A stretch of 47,648 nucleotides of DNA, from positions 1 through 47,648 of IMG/VR virus record IMGVR_UViG_3300036851_000166, one strand, 5' to 3'. Below are positions 22,835 to 29,194 of the stretch, one piece after another; within the stretch, counting starts at the first letter, position 1; each line of letters opens with the position of its first letter. A program made the translations under genes and the position numbers. The DNA comes from a virus. The notes below the pieces were generated by a model. The model did no database searches, was not told where the DNA came from, and saw only the letters and a program-made list of their open reading frames with translations.

Positions 22835-22915
22835 GCCAGCCCCCGTCTCGGCACTGTCTTACTGCTGGCCACGCACTGACTGCCGCGCTTGCGGCGGCGC
22901 TGCGGTAATGCAAAA

Positions 22916-22937
22916 GGGACTTATATACATGACTCCC
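22916..22937. repeat. Left inverted repeat
   Basis: Reads GGGACTTATATACATGACTC, then CC. It is the inverse complement of 25481-25502 with a single C/T difference at position 5. The stop codon of the last cargo gene lies inside it. Confidence 0.8.
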
Positions 22938-23127
22938 GCCGCTGAATATTGCGGGAACGCCGCGCCCGGCGTTTTGCCTTGGGCGTCCGTGCCTTGGGCT
23001 TGTGCGCGAGGATCGCGTCGGCAATCCGGTCGATGCGCTGCCTATATGCCTCCGGGTCTCCCGCCATTGGGGTGGTTTCCATCGCCGCGTTTTGGGCGCG
23101 GATTCTTGCCAGTTTGCGGTCTTTCAT
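22921..23127 (-). CDS. Small basic protein, last gene of the transposon-like operon
   Basis: 68 residues: MKDRKLARIRAQNAAMETTP, then a helix AYRQRIDRIADAILAHK and a very basic tail (PKAKRRARRSRN). Starts in an ATGA overlap with the transposase stop and ends inside the left inverted repeat. Coupling to the transposase suggests a DNA-binding helper or regulator, but there is no recognised family. Confidence 0.5.
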   Translation of the reverse strand: MKDRKLARIRAQNAAMETTPMAGDPEAYRQRIDRIADAILAHKPKARTPKAKRRARRSRNIQRRESCI

Positions 23128-24044
23128 GCGATCAGTTCCTTGTAGGTGATTCGGCGCTTCGCAGCGGCAGCAATCAGGTCGTTGACGCGCTCCAAGGTGT
23201 GCCGCTTCACGTTGCCCTCGTTCAGCCGGAAGGTGAACTCGTTGACGTAGCGGTTCAGGTGCTTGGGGCTGGCCTTGTGGTAGACCCCGTGGATGCCGCG
23301 CTTCATCACGGCCCAGACGGATTCGATGCCGTTGGTGTGGACGCCATCGCGGACGTATTCGCCCGCGCCGTGGTTCACGCTGTGGCGGTCGAAGAACAGC
23401 CCGCCGAGGCCCTTGTAGGCCGCGTGTTCGTCGCTGTGGATCGTGCTGCCAGCTTCGATGTGCTTGTGGATGGCCTGATGCAGCGTGGCGGTATTTACGT
23501 CCTCGACGTGCAGGGCGACAGTGCGCCCGCCACGTTCACGCATGCCGAGGACGGCGGCTTTTCCCACGGCACCGCGCCCCAAGCCCTTGCGCTTGCTCGC
23601 ATGCTTGTTGGCTTCGATGCCGCCGATGTACGCCTCGTCAACCTCGACGATGCCGGTCAGGACTTTCAGGTCAGCGCCGCAAGCCTCGCGCAGCCGTCCC
23701 AGAACGAACCAGGCGGACTTCTGGGTGATGCCGATCTGCTTGGACAGTTGCAGCGAGCTGATGCCCTTGCGCGCCGTCACAAGCAGGTACATGGCATAGA
23801 GCCACTTGTGCAGCGGAACGTGCGACCGCTCGAACACCGTGCCGGTGCGGACCGTGAAGTCCTCCTTGCACTGGTTGCAGCGGTAGTAGCCGTCCGCCCG
23901 CGCCGTGATGCGCTCGGGCAGGCCGCAGACCGGGCAAACCGGGCCGCTCGGCCAGCGGCGCTTTTCGAGGTAGGCCCGCGCCGTCTCCTGATCCGGGAAC
24001 ATCTGGAAAAGCTGGAAGGTGCTGATGGTCAGGTGGTCGTTCAT
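23124..24044 (-). CDS. IS1595-family transposase (ISXO2-like)
   Basis: 306 residues. N-terminal zinc ribbon: CPVCGLPERI and YYRCNQCKEDFTV, then the helical segment IGITQKSAWFVLGRLREA. Catalytic core: GIVEVDEAYIGG (first Asp), STIHSDEHAAYKGL (second Asp) and HTNGIESVWAVMKRG (third acidic/Asn position), as in ISXO2-like DDE transposases. Full-length, with no frameshift or stop. Unusually, its ATG overlaps the stop of a cargo gene and its stop overlaps the next gene, so it is expressed as part of an operon rather than from its own promoter next to the repeat. Confidence 0.9.
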   Translation of the reverse strand: MNDHLTISTFQLFQMFPDQETARAYLEKRRWPSGPVCPVCGLPERITARADGYYRCNQCKEDFTVRTGTVFERSHVPLHKWLYAMYLLVTARKGISSLQLSKQIGITQKSAWFVLGRLREACGADLKVLTGIVEVDEAYIGGIEANKHASKRKGLGRGAVGKAAVLGMRERGGRTVALHVEDVNTATLHQAIHKHIEAGSTIHSDEHAAYKGLGGLFFDRHSVNHGAGEYVRDGVHTNGIESVWAVMKRGIHGVYHKASPKHLNRYVNEFTFRLNEGNVKRHTLERVNDLIAAAAKRRITYKELIA

Positions 24045-24241
24045 GGCGCGCTCCGATCACGGACCTGAGGGAATGCCCATGAAGGCCGCAGTATTGCTCC
24101 GTCGGCCATGTTCCGCGCTGTCTCGGGATCGTTCGTCCATCCAATCACGATGCGCTCGTTCTTGTTCGTGTCGAACGCGGTCACTTCGTACCGCTGGCCC
24201 TTGTCGCCCACTGCGTGGGGCCTCCCGCCTGAGTGCGTCAT
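24041..24241 (-). CDS. Small phage-type cargo protein
   Basis: 66 residues: GQRYEVTAFDTNKNERIVIG and TNDPETARNMADGAILRPSW. This beta-beta-alpha small domain resembles small proteins seen in early regions of other phages rather than known insertion-sequence passengers. ATGA overlaps on both sides. Function unknown. Confidence 0.6.
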   Translation of the reverse strand: MTHSGGRPHAVGDKGQRYEVTAFDTNKNERIVIGWTNDPETARNMADGAILRPSWAFPQVRDRSAP

Positions 24242-24729
24242 GGCTTGCCCCCGCGCTTGCGGCGCTGTTCTTCCATGATCTTCGGCACCACATCGCGCTT
24301 CACGCGGTCGGTGTGTTTCTCGATTTCTTCTCGCGTAGCGGGGACCAAGCCGTGCGGTCCGATTTCCCCCAGTTTGTACGATGGGTGGAGCGTCTTGGCG
24401 ATGGCAGCCTTCGCTTCATCCAGAGCGCCCACAAACGTCCCGGCGAGCCGCACGGCCTTGACGCTCGACTTGCCGTTGTCCAGTTGGAAAACGGGGACGT
24501 GTTCGCAAAGCTCCGTCAGCCTCACCAAGGCTGGCAGCAACAGGCCGCGCTCGTCCGCCGCCACCACGCGCTGGAAGGGCTGGGGGGCGGTATAAGGCAC
24601 AAGCTGGTCGAACAGCGCGCACAGGTGCGTGATGGCCTGCTGTGCCGGCTTCGACGCTCGGTAGCGTTTGCCGCCGATGGCGTTGCGGGTGGCGATGAGT
24701 TCTTCGACTTCAGGCAGATGCGCGGCCAC
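24238..24729 (-). CDS. Cargo protein paralogous to a rightward early gene
   Basis: 163 residues. The central ELCEHVPVFQLDNGKSSVKA and following VRLAGTFVGALDEAKAAIA closely match the C-terminal half of the rightward gene at 29990-30334 (VELCEHVPVFQLDGGRSSVK...). The C-terminus is charged and helical. The first third (LIATRNAIGGKRYRASKPAQ) is unique. A shared small domain of about 45 residues of unknown function. Confidence 0.6.
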   Translation of the reverse strand: MAAHLPEVEELIATRNAIGGKRYRASKPAQQAITHLCALFDQLVPYTAPQPFQRVVAADERGLLLPALVRLTELCEHVPVFQLDNGKSSVKAVRLAGTFVGALDEAKAAIAKTLHPSYKLGEIGPHGLVPATREEIEKHTDRVKRDVVPKIMEEQRRKRGGKP

Positions 24730-24913
24730 GTTTCACTCCGTTGCGGAAGATGATTACTTCCTGCGCTGTATGCTCATGGGGCTTGTTGTTGCCGCACAGC
24801 GGGCAGGTCTGCCCCGGCAATGGGCTAGGCTCCGGGACTGCGTTGTGAAGGTCGTCCTCGAAGTTCGTGCTGCTCGTACCGGGCCAAGTCACCGGGCTGC
24901 GCTGCTGCGTCAT
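24710..24913 (-). CDS. Small zinc-ribbon-like cargo protein
   Basis: 67 residues with TCPLCGNNKPHEHTAQE (C-x-x-C and H-x-H) followed by VIIFRNGVKRGRASA. Probably a small metal-binding protein. Overlaps the next gene by 20 bases and the previous one by ATGA. Confidence 0.5.
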   Translation of the reverse strand: MTQQRSPVTWPGTSSTNFEDDLHNAVPEPSPLPGQTCPLCGNNKPHEHTAQEVIIFRNGVKRGRASA

Positions 24914-25143
24914 GGCCGCTCCTTGGCGAGGGCGGCACGATGAAACTCGATGCGCTCGGTCTGGTACGCGGCAGCCGCCTGGAAACTCTCCGCCGTTACC
25001 CCCGGAAACTTGGCGTTAACGTCGGCCGAGGCCAGTTCGCAAGCCCTCTGAAGGATATGGCGCTCGCGCGCGGCGCGCGGGCTGTTGTCGCGTGAACGCT
25101 CCTGTTCGCGCTTGGTTGCTGCGTAGCGTGTCTCGTAGCTCAC
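24910..25143 (-). CDS. Small helical cargo protein
   Basis: 77 residues, highly charged and helical: MSYETRYAATKREQERSRDN, RHILQRACELASADVNAKFP, and YQTERIEFHRAALAKERP. ATGA overlaps on both sides. No recognised family. Confidence 0.5.
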   Translation of the reverse strand: MSYETRYAATKREQERSRDNSPRAARERHILQRACELASADVNAKFPGVTAESFQAAAAYQTERIEFHRAALAKERP

Positions 25144-25382
25144 GGCACGCTCTCGTCGTCGCGGTCGGAACGCTCGACCGACCCGTAGTGCCGCGTGTCG
25201 CGGGCATCGGTGCCGTCAGATTCCTCGCAGCCTTCGAGCGCCGCATCGTAGAGGTCGCTATCCGTCTCGACGTGGCGGCCGCAAAACAGGGTCACGGCCT
25301 CGTTCGCGTCTCTGGCCCACTGCGCCCCCGCGAACGCTCCGCCGAGGTCCTCGCGGTAGCGGATTGTGTAGAGTTTGGTCAT
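25140..25382 (-). CDS. First cargo gene, resembles rightward early gene at 29.7 kb
   Basis: 80 residues: MTKLYTIRYREDLGGAFAGA, then QWARDANEAVTLFCGRH and an acidic tail. The opening K-x-Y-T-x-x-x-x-x-D-L-x-x-x-F-x-G and later DARDTRHYGSVERS resemble the product of 29709-29933 (GKTYTVILNDDLDEVFGGF). ACGGAG lies 6 bases before the ATG. First gene after the promoter. Confidence 0.55.
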   Translation of the reverse strand: MTKLYTIRYREDLGGAFAGAQWARDANEAVTLFCGRHVETDSDLYDAALEGCEESDGTDARDTRHYGSVERSDRDDESVP

Positions 25383-25421
25383 CGGTTTCTCCGTCTATCC
25401 GGCCACTTCGACCGTAGGCGT

Positions 25422-25450
25422 ATAGTAGTTAACTCCCATGAGGTAGTCAA
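25422..25450 (-). promoter_or_regulatory. Sigma70-type promoter inside the right inverted repeat
   Basis: On the minus strand TTGACT (25450-25445), a 17-base spacer and TACTAT (25427-25422). Transcription would start about 30 bases before the ATG at 25382 and run through all seven genes. It lies 31 bases inside the right inverted repeat, so the unit carries its own promoter. Confidence 0.65.
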
Positions 25451-25480
25451 GTGCCTAACGCCATGAACCGACGAACGGTA

Positions 25481-25502
25481 GGGAGTCATGTATATAAATC
25501 CC
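25481..25502. repeat. Right inverted repeat
   Basis: Reads GGGAGTCATGTATATAAATC, then CC; partner of 22916-22937. Outside it follows TAATCTTT. Confidence 0.8.
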
Positions 25503-25518
25503 TAATCTTTTCCATCCC

Positions 25519-25677
25519 TCACCACCCCAGCCACAGCCAGAACAGAACAGCTACTGGTACGGAGATAACCCCGGCAATCAGCAGATCCCATAGGAGCTGC
25601 TTCTGCGCTAGCCGTTTCTGCATTGCCTTCAGGTGTTGCGCGTTGCGCAGCGTTCTGGCCTCAGGCGAAAAGACCAT
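25519..25677 (-). CDS. Small membrane-anchored protein
   Basis: 52 residues: a basic helix (RTLRNAQHLKAMQKRLAQ) and one membrane segment LLIAGVISVPVAVLFWLWLG. A GGAGG-like site precedes the ATG. It ends 16 bases outside the right inverted repeat, so it may be the last gene before the insertion. Confidence 0.45.
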   Translation of the reverse strand: MVFSPEARTLRNAQHLKAMQKRLAQKQLLWDLLIAGVISVPVAVLFWLWLGW

Positions 25678-25699
25678 GATTCACCCCCTCCCACTTCCC

Positions 25700-26020
25700 C
25701 TAGAAACCCAGTCCGGGGACGGCCACAGTTCCGCCTCCAGCCTTTGCAGCTTTGCTTGCCGCGCCTTTTCGCTTATCAGGTGGCGCAAGCCCAGCTCGGC
25801 GAGCCGCGATGCTCTCAGCGCGTTCCTGAGCTTCTTTGTACTCGCGCTTTGCCTGCTCCCACTCCGGCGGCTCGGTGTCGCTCCATTCGCTGCTGTCATT
25901 GCGTCCGGCCTCCTGGCCGTTTTCTGAAACGTGGATTACCCGCGGCTCAAACCCAGCCCTGCGCCAACGATCCACAAAGGCCGCTGCCTGCGGAAACCTT
26001 GCGCGGTTCTCGCGGCTCAT
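25700..26020 (-). CDS. Hypothetical early-arm protein
   Basis: 106 residues: FPQAAAFVDRWRRAGFEPRV, then a charged middle (EWEQAKREYKEAQERAESIA) and an Ala/Gly/Lys-rich end. It overlaps the preceding gene by ATGA. The N-terminal part is a plausible small alpha/beta domain. No known family. Confidence 0.5.
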   Translation of the reverse strand: MSRENRARFPQAAAFVDRWRRAGFEPRVIHVSENGQEAGRNDSSEWSDTEPPEWEQAKREYKEAQERAESIAARRAGLAPPDKRKGAASKAAKAGGGTVAVPGLGF

Positions 26021-26217
26021 GCGGCCCTCCGTAGAGCCGCCCAGGCCGCTTCAATCTCGGCGATGCGCTTGGCTCTGCCGGCGTCGAATTGCTTGCGCTG
26101 CGCCCGCTTGAGGCGCTTCCACTCGTTGCGGCGGATGTCCAGAGTCCCGCCGATCCAGAGGTAGCGGATTGTTCTCTTCGCGCGCCGGCTGGCGTTGGTA
26201 GTGCGCTCGTAGGTCAT
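26017..26217 (-). CDS. Small basic helical protein
   Basis: 66 residues, Arg/Lys-rich: MTYERTTNASRRAKRTIRYL and WKRLKRAQRKQFDAGRAKRI. ATGA overlaps on both sides. Possibly nucleic-acid binding; family unknown. Confidence 0.5.
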   Translation of the reverse strand: MTYERTTNASRRAKRTIRYLWIGGTLDIRRNEWKRLKRAQRKQFDAGRAKRIAEIEAAWAALRRAA

Positions 26218-26765
26218 GCGGCCGCCTCGATGGCCTCTCGCTGCTCGTCCAGAAAATCCAGCGCAAGGCCGCTGCGATCAATCAGGTTCGCCGCACGCTC
26301 GTACTGCCACTGCGCCTGCCGCAGCATTTCCTTGGTGGGCATCTGGTCGAGGTTGAACCAGTCCAGGCTCTTCCTGATTTCGGCGCATGCCGGCCCGTAG
26401 TCGTTCTTCCGATCCAACACTTGCGCCAGCGTCGGCAGGTCCAAGCACAACGCCTTGAACTGCGGCACGGTAGGCGGCCATTCCCGGTACTCCGATTCCA
26501 GCCGCTTCATGGCCCGCAGGATCGCGTGCGGCGGAAAGTCAGCCAGGTCATGTGCCCACTGCTTTGCGGCCAGCGTCAGTTCGCCCTTCCCGTTTACCGC
26601 CTTGCCGTAGTTCGTCGTCCAGCGGTGGCCGTACAGATGCTCCATGCGGGCAAAGAACTGCGGCACCAGAGACTCAGCCGTCTGCGGTTTGCCGCTCGGC
26701 AAAACGCTGGAGCCCGAGTTCCGTTTCCTCGGCAAGAGATAGTTTCCGATTCGCTGTGCTTCCAT
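26214..26765 (-). CDS. Replication protein P-like helicase loader
   Basis: 183 residues. LVPQFFARMEHLYGHRWTTN (about 33-52), WAHDLADFPPHAILRAMKRL and YREWPPTVPQFKALC follow the order seen in phage P-type replication proteins that bring the host DnaB helicase to the origin. It overlaps the end of the O-like gene by 92 bases in another frame. Called from sequence pattern plus the O-P neighbourhood. Confidence 0.65.
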   Translation of the reverse strand: MEAQRIGNYLLPRKRNSGSSVLPSGKPQTAESLVPQFFARMEHLYGHRWTTNYGKAVNGKGELTLAAKQWAHDLADFPPHAILRAMKRLESEYREWPPTVPQFKALCLDLPTLAQVLDRKNDYGPACAEIRKSLDWFNLDQMPTKEMLRQAQWQYERAANLIDRSGLALDFLDEQREAIEAAA

Positions 26766-27471
26766 TTCTGCCGCTCCTTACTTCCGCCCAGTCCTTGCGG
26801 ATGGCGTTCATAAACCCCTCGTCCCAGTCGGCGTAGGTGTAGCCCTTCGCCCGGCACTGGCCGATGAAGTTTTCAAGGTGGATGTCCAGCCCGCCGAAGC
26901 CTTTGCGCTCGGCCCACGCCCTGACTCGCTCGGAAACCGCGAAGTTTTCGGGGAGTGGCGTTTCTGGCGTTTTCTTCTCGCGCGCGCGCTTCTTTTCTTT
27001 TTCTTTTGATGTATCTGCTTCTGTATCTGCATCTGCCTGCGCGACTTCCGCGACTACCTGCGACAGTCCGCGACTACCTGCGACTTTTGCGACTGTTCCG
27101 CGTGGACCATTCGCGCGTTTTTGGCGCTGTCGTTCGGCATCAGCCTCGCGCTTGTCGGCTTCAGCCTGCAGCGCTCTGAACTTCGCGTGATTCAGCAGCA
27201 CCCAGCCGCCGTCAATCTCTGCGATACGGCGGCCATCATGGTCTTTGGTGCGCGAATACGGGTCCGGCCTAAGGAACGCTTTCAGCGCCGTCTCGCAATC
27301 TGCGATAGGCACGCGGGCTCTATTGGCTAATCCCGGAATTGCTGCCCAAACTCTGCCACGACGATCCGCCATCGCCAGCATCGTGATCCACACGATGCGA
27401 GTATTCGACGACTCTGCCCACACGGTGCTTTCCGTGATGGACGAAAACAGCTTGGTATACGACTCGCTCAA
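26674..27471 (-). CDS. Replication initiator, O-like
   Basis: 265 residues. The N-terminal half, SYTKLFSSITESTVWAESSN, TRIVWITMLAMADRRGRVWA and IPGLANRARVPIADCETAL, is a winged-helix replication domain as in many phage O/DnaD-like initiators. A low-complexity charged linker (about 105-165) encodes the phased repeat array below. The C-terminal FAVSERVRAWAERKGF and NFIGQCRAKGYTYADWDEGF helps recruit partners. The start overlaps the upstream gene by ATGA. As in lambda, the origin probably lies inside the gene. Confidence 0.75.
   Translation of the reverse strand: MSESYTKLFSSITESTVWAESSNTRIVWITMLAMADRRGRVWAAIPGLANRARVPIADCETALKAFLRPDPYSRTKDHDGRRIAEIDGGWVLLNHAKFRALQAEADKREADAERQRQKRANGPRGTVAKVAGSRGLSQVVAEVAQADADTEADTSKEKEKKRAREKKTPETPLPENFAVSERVRAWAERKGFGGLDIHLENFIGQCRAKGYTYADWDEGFMNAIRKDWAEVRSGRNGSTANRKLSLAEETELGLQRFAERQTADG
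27041..27094. repeat. Helically phased GCGAC repeats, candidate replication origin
   Basis: Six copies of GCGAC start at 27041, 27050, 27060, 27070, 27080 and 27089 (steps of 9-10 bases), including an 18-base block repeated exactly at 27047-27064 and 27067-27084. Direct repeats on one face of the helix inside an initiator gene are the usual form of phage iterons. Upstream is a T-rich stretch near 26990-27010 that could unwind. Confidence 0.55.
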
Positions 27472-27698
27472 TCGTTGTACCTTCTTATCCGCCGGCTGCC
27501 GTACTGCCCCTGCCGGCCTCGTTTTGGTTTGCGTACTGCTGCCGGCCCTTGTTGCCGCGCCTCCTTGATTTGCTCATCAATCTGCATTAGCTCGCGGATC
27601 GCCCAGGCTTCTGCCTCGCAATCCCCAACCCTGTACGCCGCCTCGAACCGAAGCTTTGCCGATGCCCGCTCGGCCTCAAGCTCGGTGGCGGTTTTCAC
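27468..27698 (-). CDS. Small coiled-coil early protein
   Basis: 76 residues: ATELEAERASAKLRFEAAYR, AEAWAIRELMQIDEQIKEAR, then a basic tail (KPKRGRQGQYGSRRIRR). Coupled to the initiator by ATGA. No recognised family. Confidence 0.5.
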   Translation of the reverse strand: MKTATELEAERASAKLRFEAAYRVGDCEAEAWAIRELMQIDEQIKEARQQGPAAVRKPKRGRQGQYGSRRIRRYND

Positions 27699-27991
27699 GC
27701 AGGCGGCTCCGGCAGATTCGTTTCTGGCGTCCAGTAAGCAACCGTCCCGATAATCCAGATGGCCGCCGTCATAAACAGGCCGAAGAACACATCGAACGGG
27801 ACCATGGACACGCCGCCCTGACCAACGCCGTCATGCGTGATGGCGATCATCGTGGTCATCCCGCCGCACACAACGACCCAGAGCGCGGACACCAGAAGCC
27901 ACACGGCGAACTTGGCAACGAAACTGCGAACGTTTAAGCGCGAGGCGCGGGAAAGCGGCGCAACGGAGTTAGGGTCCGTACCGACGCCCAT
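27695..27991 (-). CDS. Two-helix membrane protein
   Basis: 98 residues from the ATG at 27991. Membrane segments FVAKFAVWLLVSALWVVVCG and FDVFFGLFMTAAIWIIGTVA are separated by a short loop. ATGA overlap with the next gene. Longer frames upstream are Arg/Pro-rich and look non-coding. Confidence 0.55.
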   Translation of the reverse strand: MGVGTDPNSVAPLSRASRLNVRSFVAKFAVWLLVSALWVVVCGGMTTMIAITHDGVGQGGVSMVPFDVFFGLFMTAAIWIIGTVAYWTPETNLPEPPA

Positions 27992-27996
27992 AATCT

Positions 27997-28344
27997 TCAA
28001 ACCCCCCAAACCTTCAGCACGAAGTCCAGCACCAGGAACAGCGGCCACGCCAGCCCTAGCAGGGCTCCGGCTATGCAGGCTTCCAGCCGCTCTCTGGTCA
28101 TGCGGCCACCGACAGTCTCTTGGCGGCGCGATTCGTCCGGCGTGCGGCTCTGCGGGCTCTGCGCGCGCTGGCCGGATTGCGCGGCAAGGATCAGGCGATG
28201 CATCAAAACGCCGTTGCGGGCGGTCGCGGCATAAGGGTGGCCATTGTTTATGAACAGCCGCCAACTACGGCCGCTGACAATTACAAGGTCGGCATCATCG
28301 ACAAGGGCGACGCCACGCGCTTTGGCCAAAATGATTTCAGCCAT
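27997..28344 (-). CDS. Truncated HNH-type N-terminal domain joined to a membrane tail
   Basis: 115 residues from the ATG at 28344. The N-terminal part (ILAKARGVALVDDADLVIV and NGVLMHRLIL) matches the start of the HNH/AP2 protein encoded just upstream, but the HNH catalytic part is absent. After low-complexity Arg/Ser/Gln sequence it continues in frame into MTRERLEACIAGALLGLAWP and a hydrophobic end. A separate 34-residue membrane protein starting at the ATG at 28101 is the simpler reading for the end; the HNH part is then a decayed remnant. Confidence 0.5.
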   Translation of the reverse strand: MAEIILAKARGVALVDDADLVIVSGRSWRLFINNGHPYAATARNGVLMHRLILAAQSGQRAQSPQSRTPDESRRQETVGGRMTRERLEACIAGALLGLAWPLFLVLDFVLKVWGV

Positions 28345-28357
28345 GCTGTGAAGGAAA

Positions 28358-28372
28358 CCCCGCAACGCGGGG
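28358..28372 (-). terminator. Leftward terminator hairpin
   Basis: Perfect 6-bp CCCCGC/GCGGGG stem with a 3-base loop; read leftward it is followed by TTTCCTT. It lies after the HNH/AP2 gene and could limit early transcription, as lambda tR1 does, so an antitermination step may be used. Confidence 0.5.
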
Positions 28373-28458
28373 AAGGCAAGCAAGCGCCGTCGGGAGGATC
28401 GGCGCTGCGCCGTCAGTCTTGTTCTGCCGGGGAGTCGGCGAGGCTGACGGAGGGGGCA

Positions 28459-28920
28459 TTAGGCGGCGTCCTTGGCGAACTGGCCGAAGTGCGCCCTCGC
28501 CGCTGTGTTGTAGGCGGCAATTGCCTCTTCGCGAGAATCGAAAACGCCGAGCGCAATCTCGCGCCGGCTTACCATAATCCTGGCACGCCAGCGGCTTATG
28601 TCGGTGCGCCAGGAAACGCCCTTAACGCCGCTCCGGCTGGATTTGCTACCGCGTCGGTTACGCGCGTTGTCGCGCTGGTGGCAAAGCCTCATGTTCTCGC
28701 GCCGGTTATCAAGGCCGTTGCCGTTTACGTGATCTACGACTTCGCCGTGACCGGCGCCCATCAGGAGCCGGTGCATCAGAATTCGCTCCCTGCCGACAGA
28801 TGTCTCCGCGTAATTTGTGGATTTGCGGCGCACGCTGTACCAGCGATAGCGGCCAACAAGATCGGCGTCGGCATCGGAAACGCTTGCCAAACCGCCATTG
28901 GTGAGCGGCACGGTCGCCAT
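28459..28920 (-). CDS. HNH homing-type endonuclease with AP2 domain
   Basis: 153 residues. The N-terminal domain TNGGLASVSDADADLVGRYR leads to the HNH core LMHRLLMGAGHGEVVDHVNG, NGLDNRRENMRLCHQRDNAR, followed by an AP2 DNA-binding part GVKGVSWRTDISRWRARI and YNTAARAHFG. This is a complete free-standing homing endonuclease. It ends one base before the Cro-like gene and may have invaded the early operon. Confidence 0.85.
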   Translation of the reverse strand: MATVPLTNGGLASVSDADADLVGRYRWYSVRRKSTNYAETSVGRERILMHRLLMGAGHGEVVDHVNGNGLDNRRENMRLCHQRDNARNRRGSKSSRSGVKGVSWRTDISRWRARIMVSRREIALGVFDSREEAIAAYNTAARAHFGQFAKDAA

Positions 28921-29124
28921 TTACGCGGCCCTCTGCGCGCGGTCCATGTAGGCCCTAAGGGCTTGGTAATTGTGCAGGCGCGGCTCTTTGATCTTGCCGC
29001 CCGCGAACTTCGCGAGCCAGCTCGTACTCAAACCAGCTCCGAACGCGATGGAGTCAAGCGTCATGGATTTGCCGCGGTTGCGGACCTTGGCCCGGAGGGC
29101 CTCAATTTCTCTTTCATCCATCAT
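28921..29124 (-). CDS. Cro-like helix-turn-helix regulator
   Basis: 67 residues: MTLDSIAFGAGLSTSWLAKF is a helix-turn-helix with the second helix STSWLAKFAGG. It is the first leftward gene of the early arm and divergent from the repressor at 29195, the classical Cro position. The ATG follows the -10 box by 8 bases, so the message may be nearly leaderless. Small size excludes a self-cleaving repressor. Confidence 0.7.
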   Translation of the reverse strand: MMDEREIEALRAKVRNRGKSMTLDSIAFGAGLSTSWLAKFAGGKIKEPRLHNYQALRAYMDRAQRAA

Positions 29125-29194
29125 GGGTGCCAGTTATAGCACGCCATTTATTGCACGCGCAAGGGGGCGTCGGTGGCAGGCGACGGACGGCAAA
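29125..29194. promoter_or_regulatory. Immunity operator/promoter region
   Basis: Contains two 11-bp direct repeats, TTATAGCACGC (29134-29144) and TTATTGCACGC (29148-29158), 14 bases apart. Leftward promoter: TTGCGC, an 18-base spacer and TATAAC on the minus strand, which the repeats overlap. The repeats are good candidate binding sites for the Cro-like protein and/or the repressor. Confidence 0.5.

Larger units (their letters stand above)
22916..25502. mobile_element. Transposon-like unit: IS1595-type transposase plus cargo between 22-bp inverted repeats
   Basis: The 2,587-bp segment is bounded by 22-bp inverted repeats (22916-22937 and 25481-25502) that differ at one base. It holds seven leftward genes in one overlapping operon, with a good promoter immediately inside the right repeat. 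The sixth gene is an IS1595-family transposase; IS1595 elements are known to carry passenger genes. No matching 8-base target duplication is visible (ATGCAAAA on the left, TAATCTTT on the right), so the insertion is old, was rearranged, or the exact ends are different. Each repeat is also an imperfect GGGA...TCCC palindrome, so a regulatory role is an alternative. Confidence 0.65.

Noticed and set aside
22843-22932. 23-codon frame starting in the left inverted repeat and reading out of the unit
   Set aside because: It has a GGAG-ATG arrangement but is very short and shows no conserved sequence.
22803-24068. Long rightward open frame (421 codons) opposite the transposase
   Set aside because: It mirrors the GC-rich transposase on the other strand, has low-complexity Val/Ala/Asp composition and no family motif.
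22908-25510. 8-bp target duplication for the transposon-like unit
   Set aside because: Flanking octamers differ completely in either orientation and with shifted boundaries.
28102-28200. Separate Arg/Ala-rich 29-residue protein (TTG start)
   Set aside because: Low complexity, no ribosome site; the frame choice in this short stretch cannot be decided.
28120-29139. Long rightward open frame (339 codons) across the HNH and Cro-like genes
   Set aside because: Antisense to three well-supported leftward genes, with no recognisable domain.
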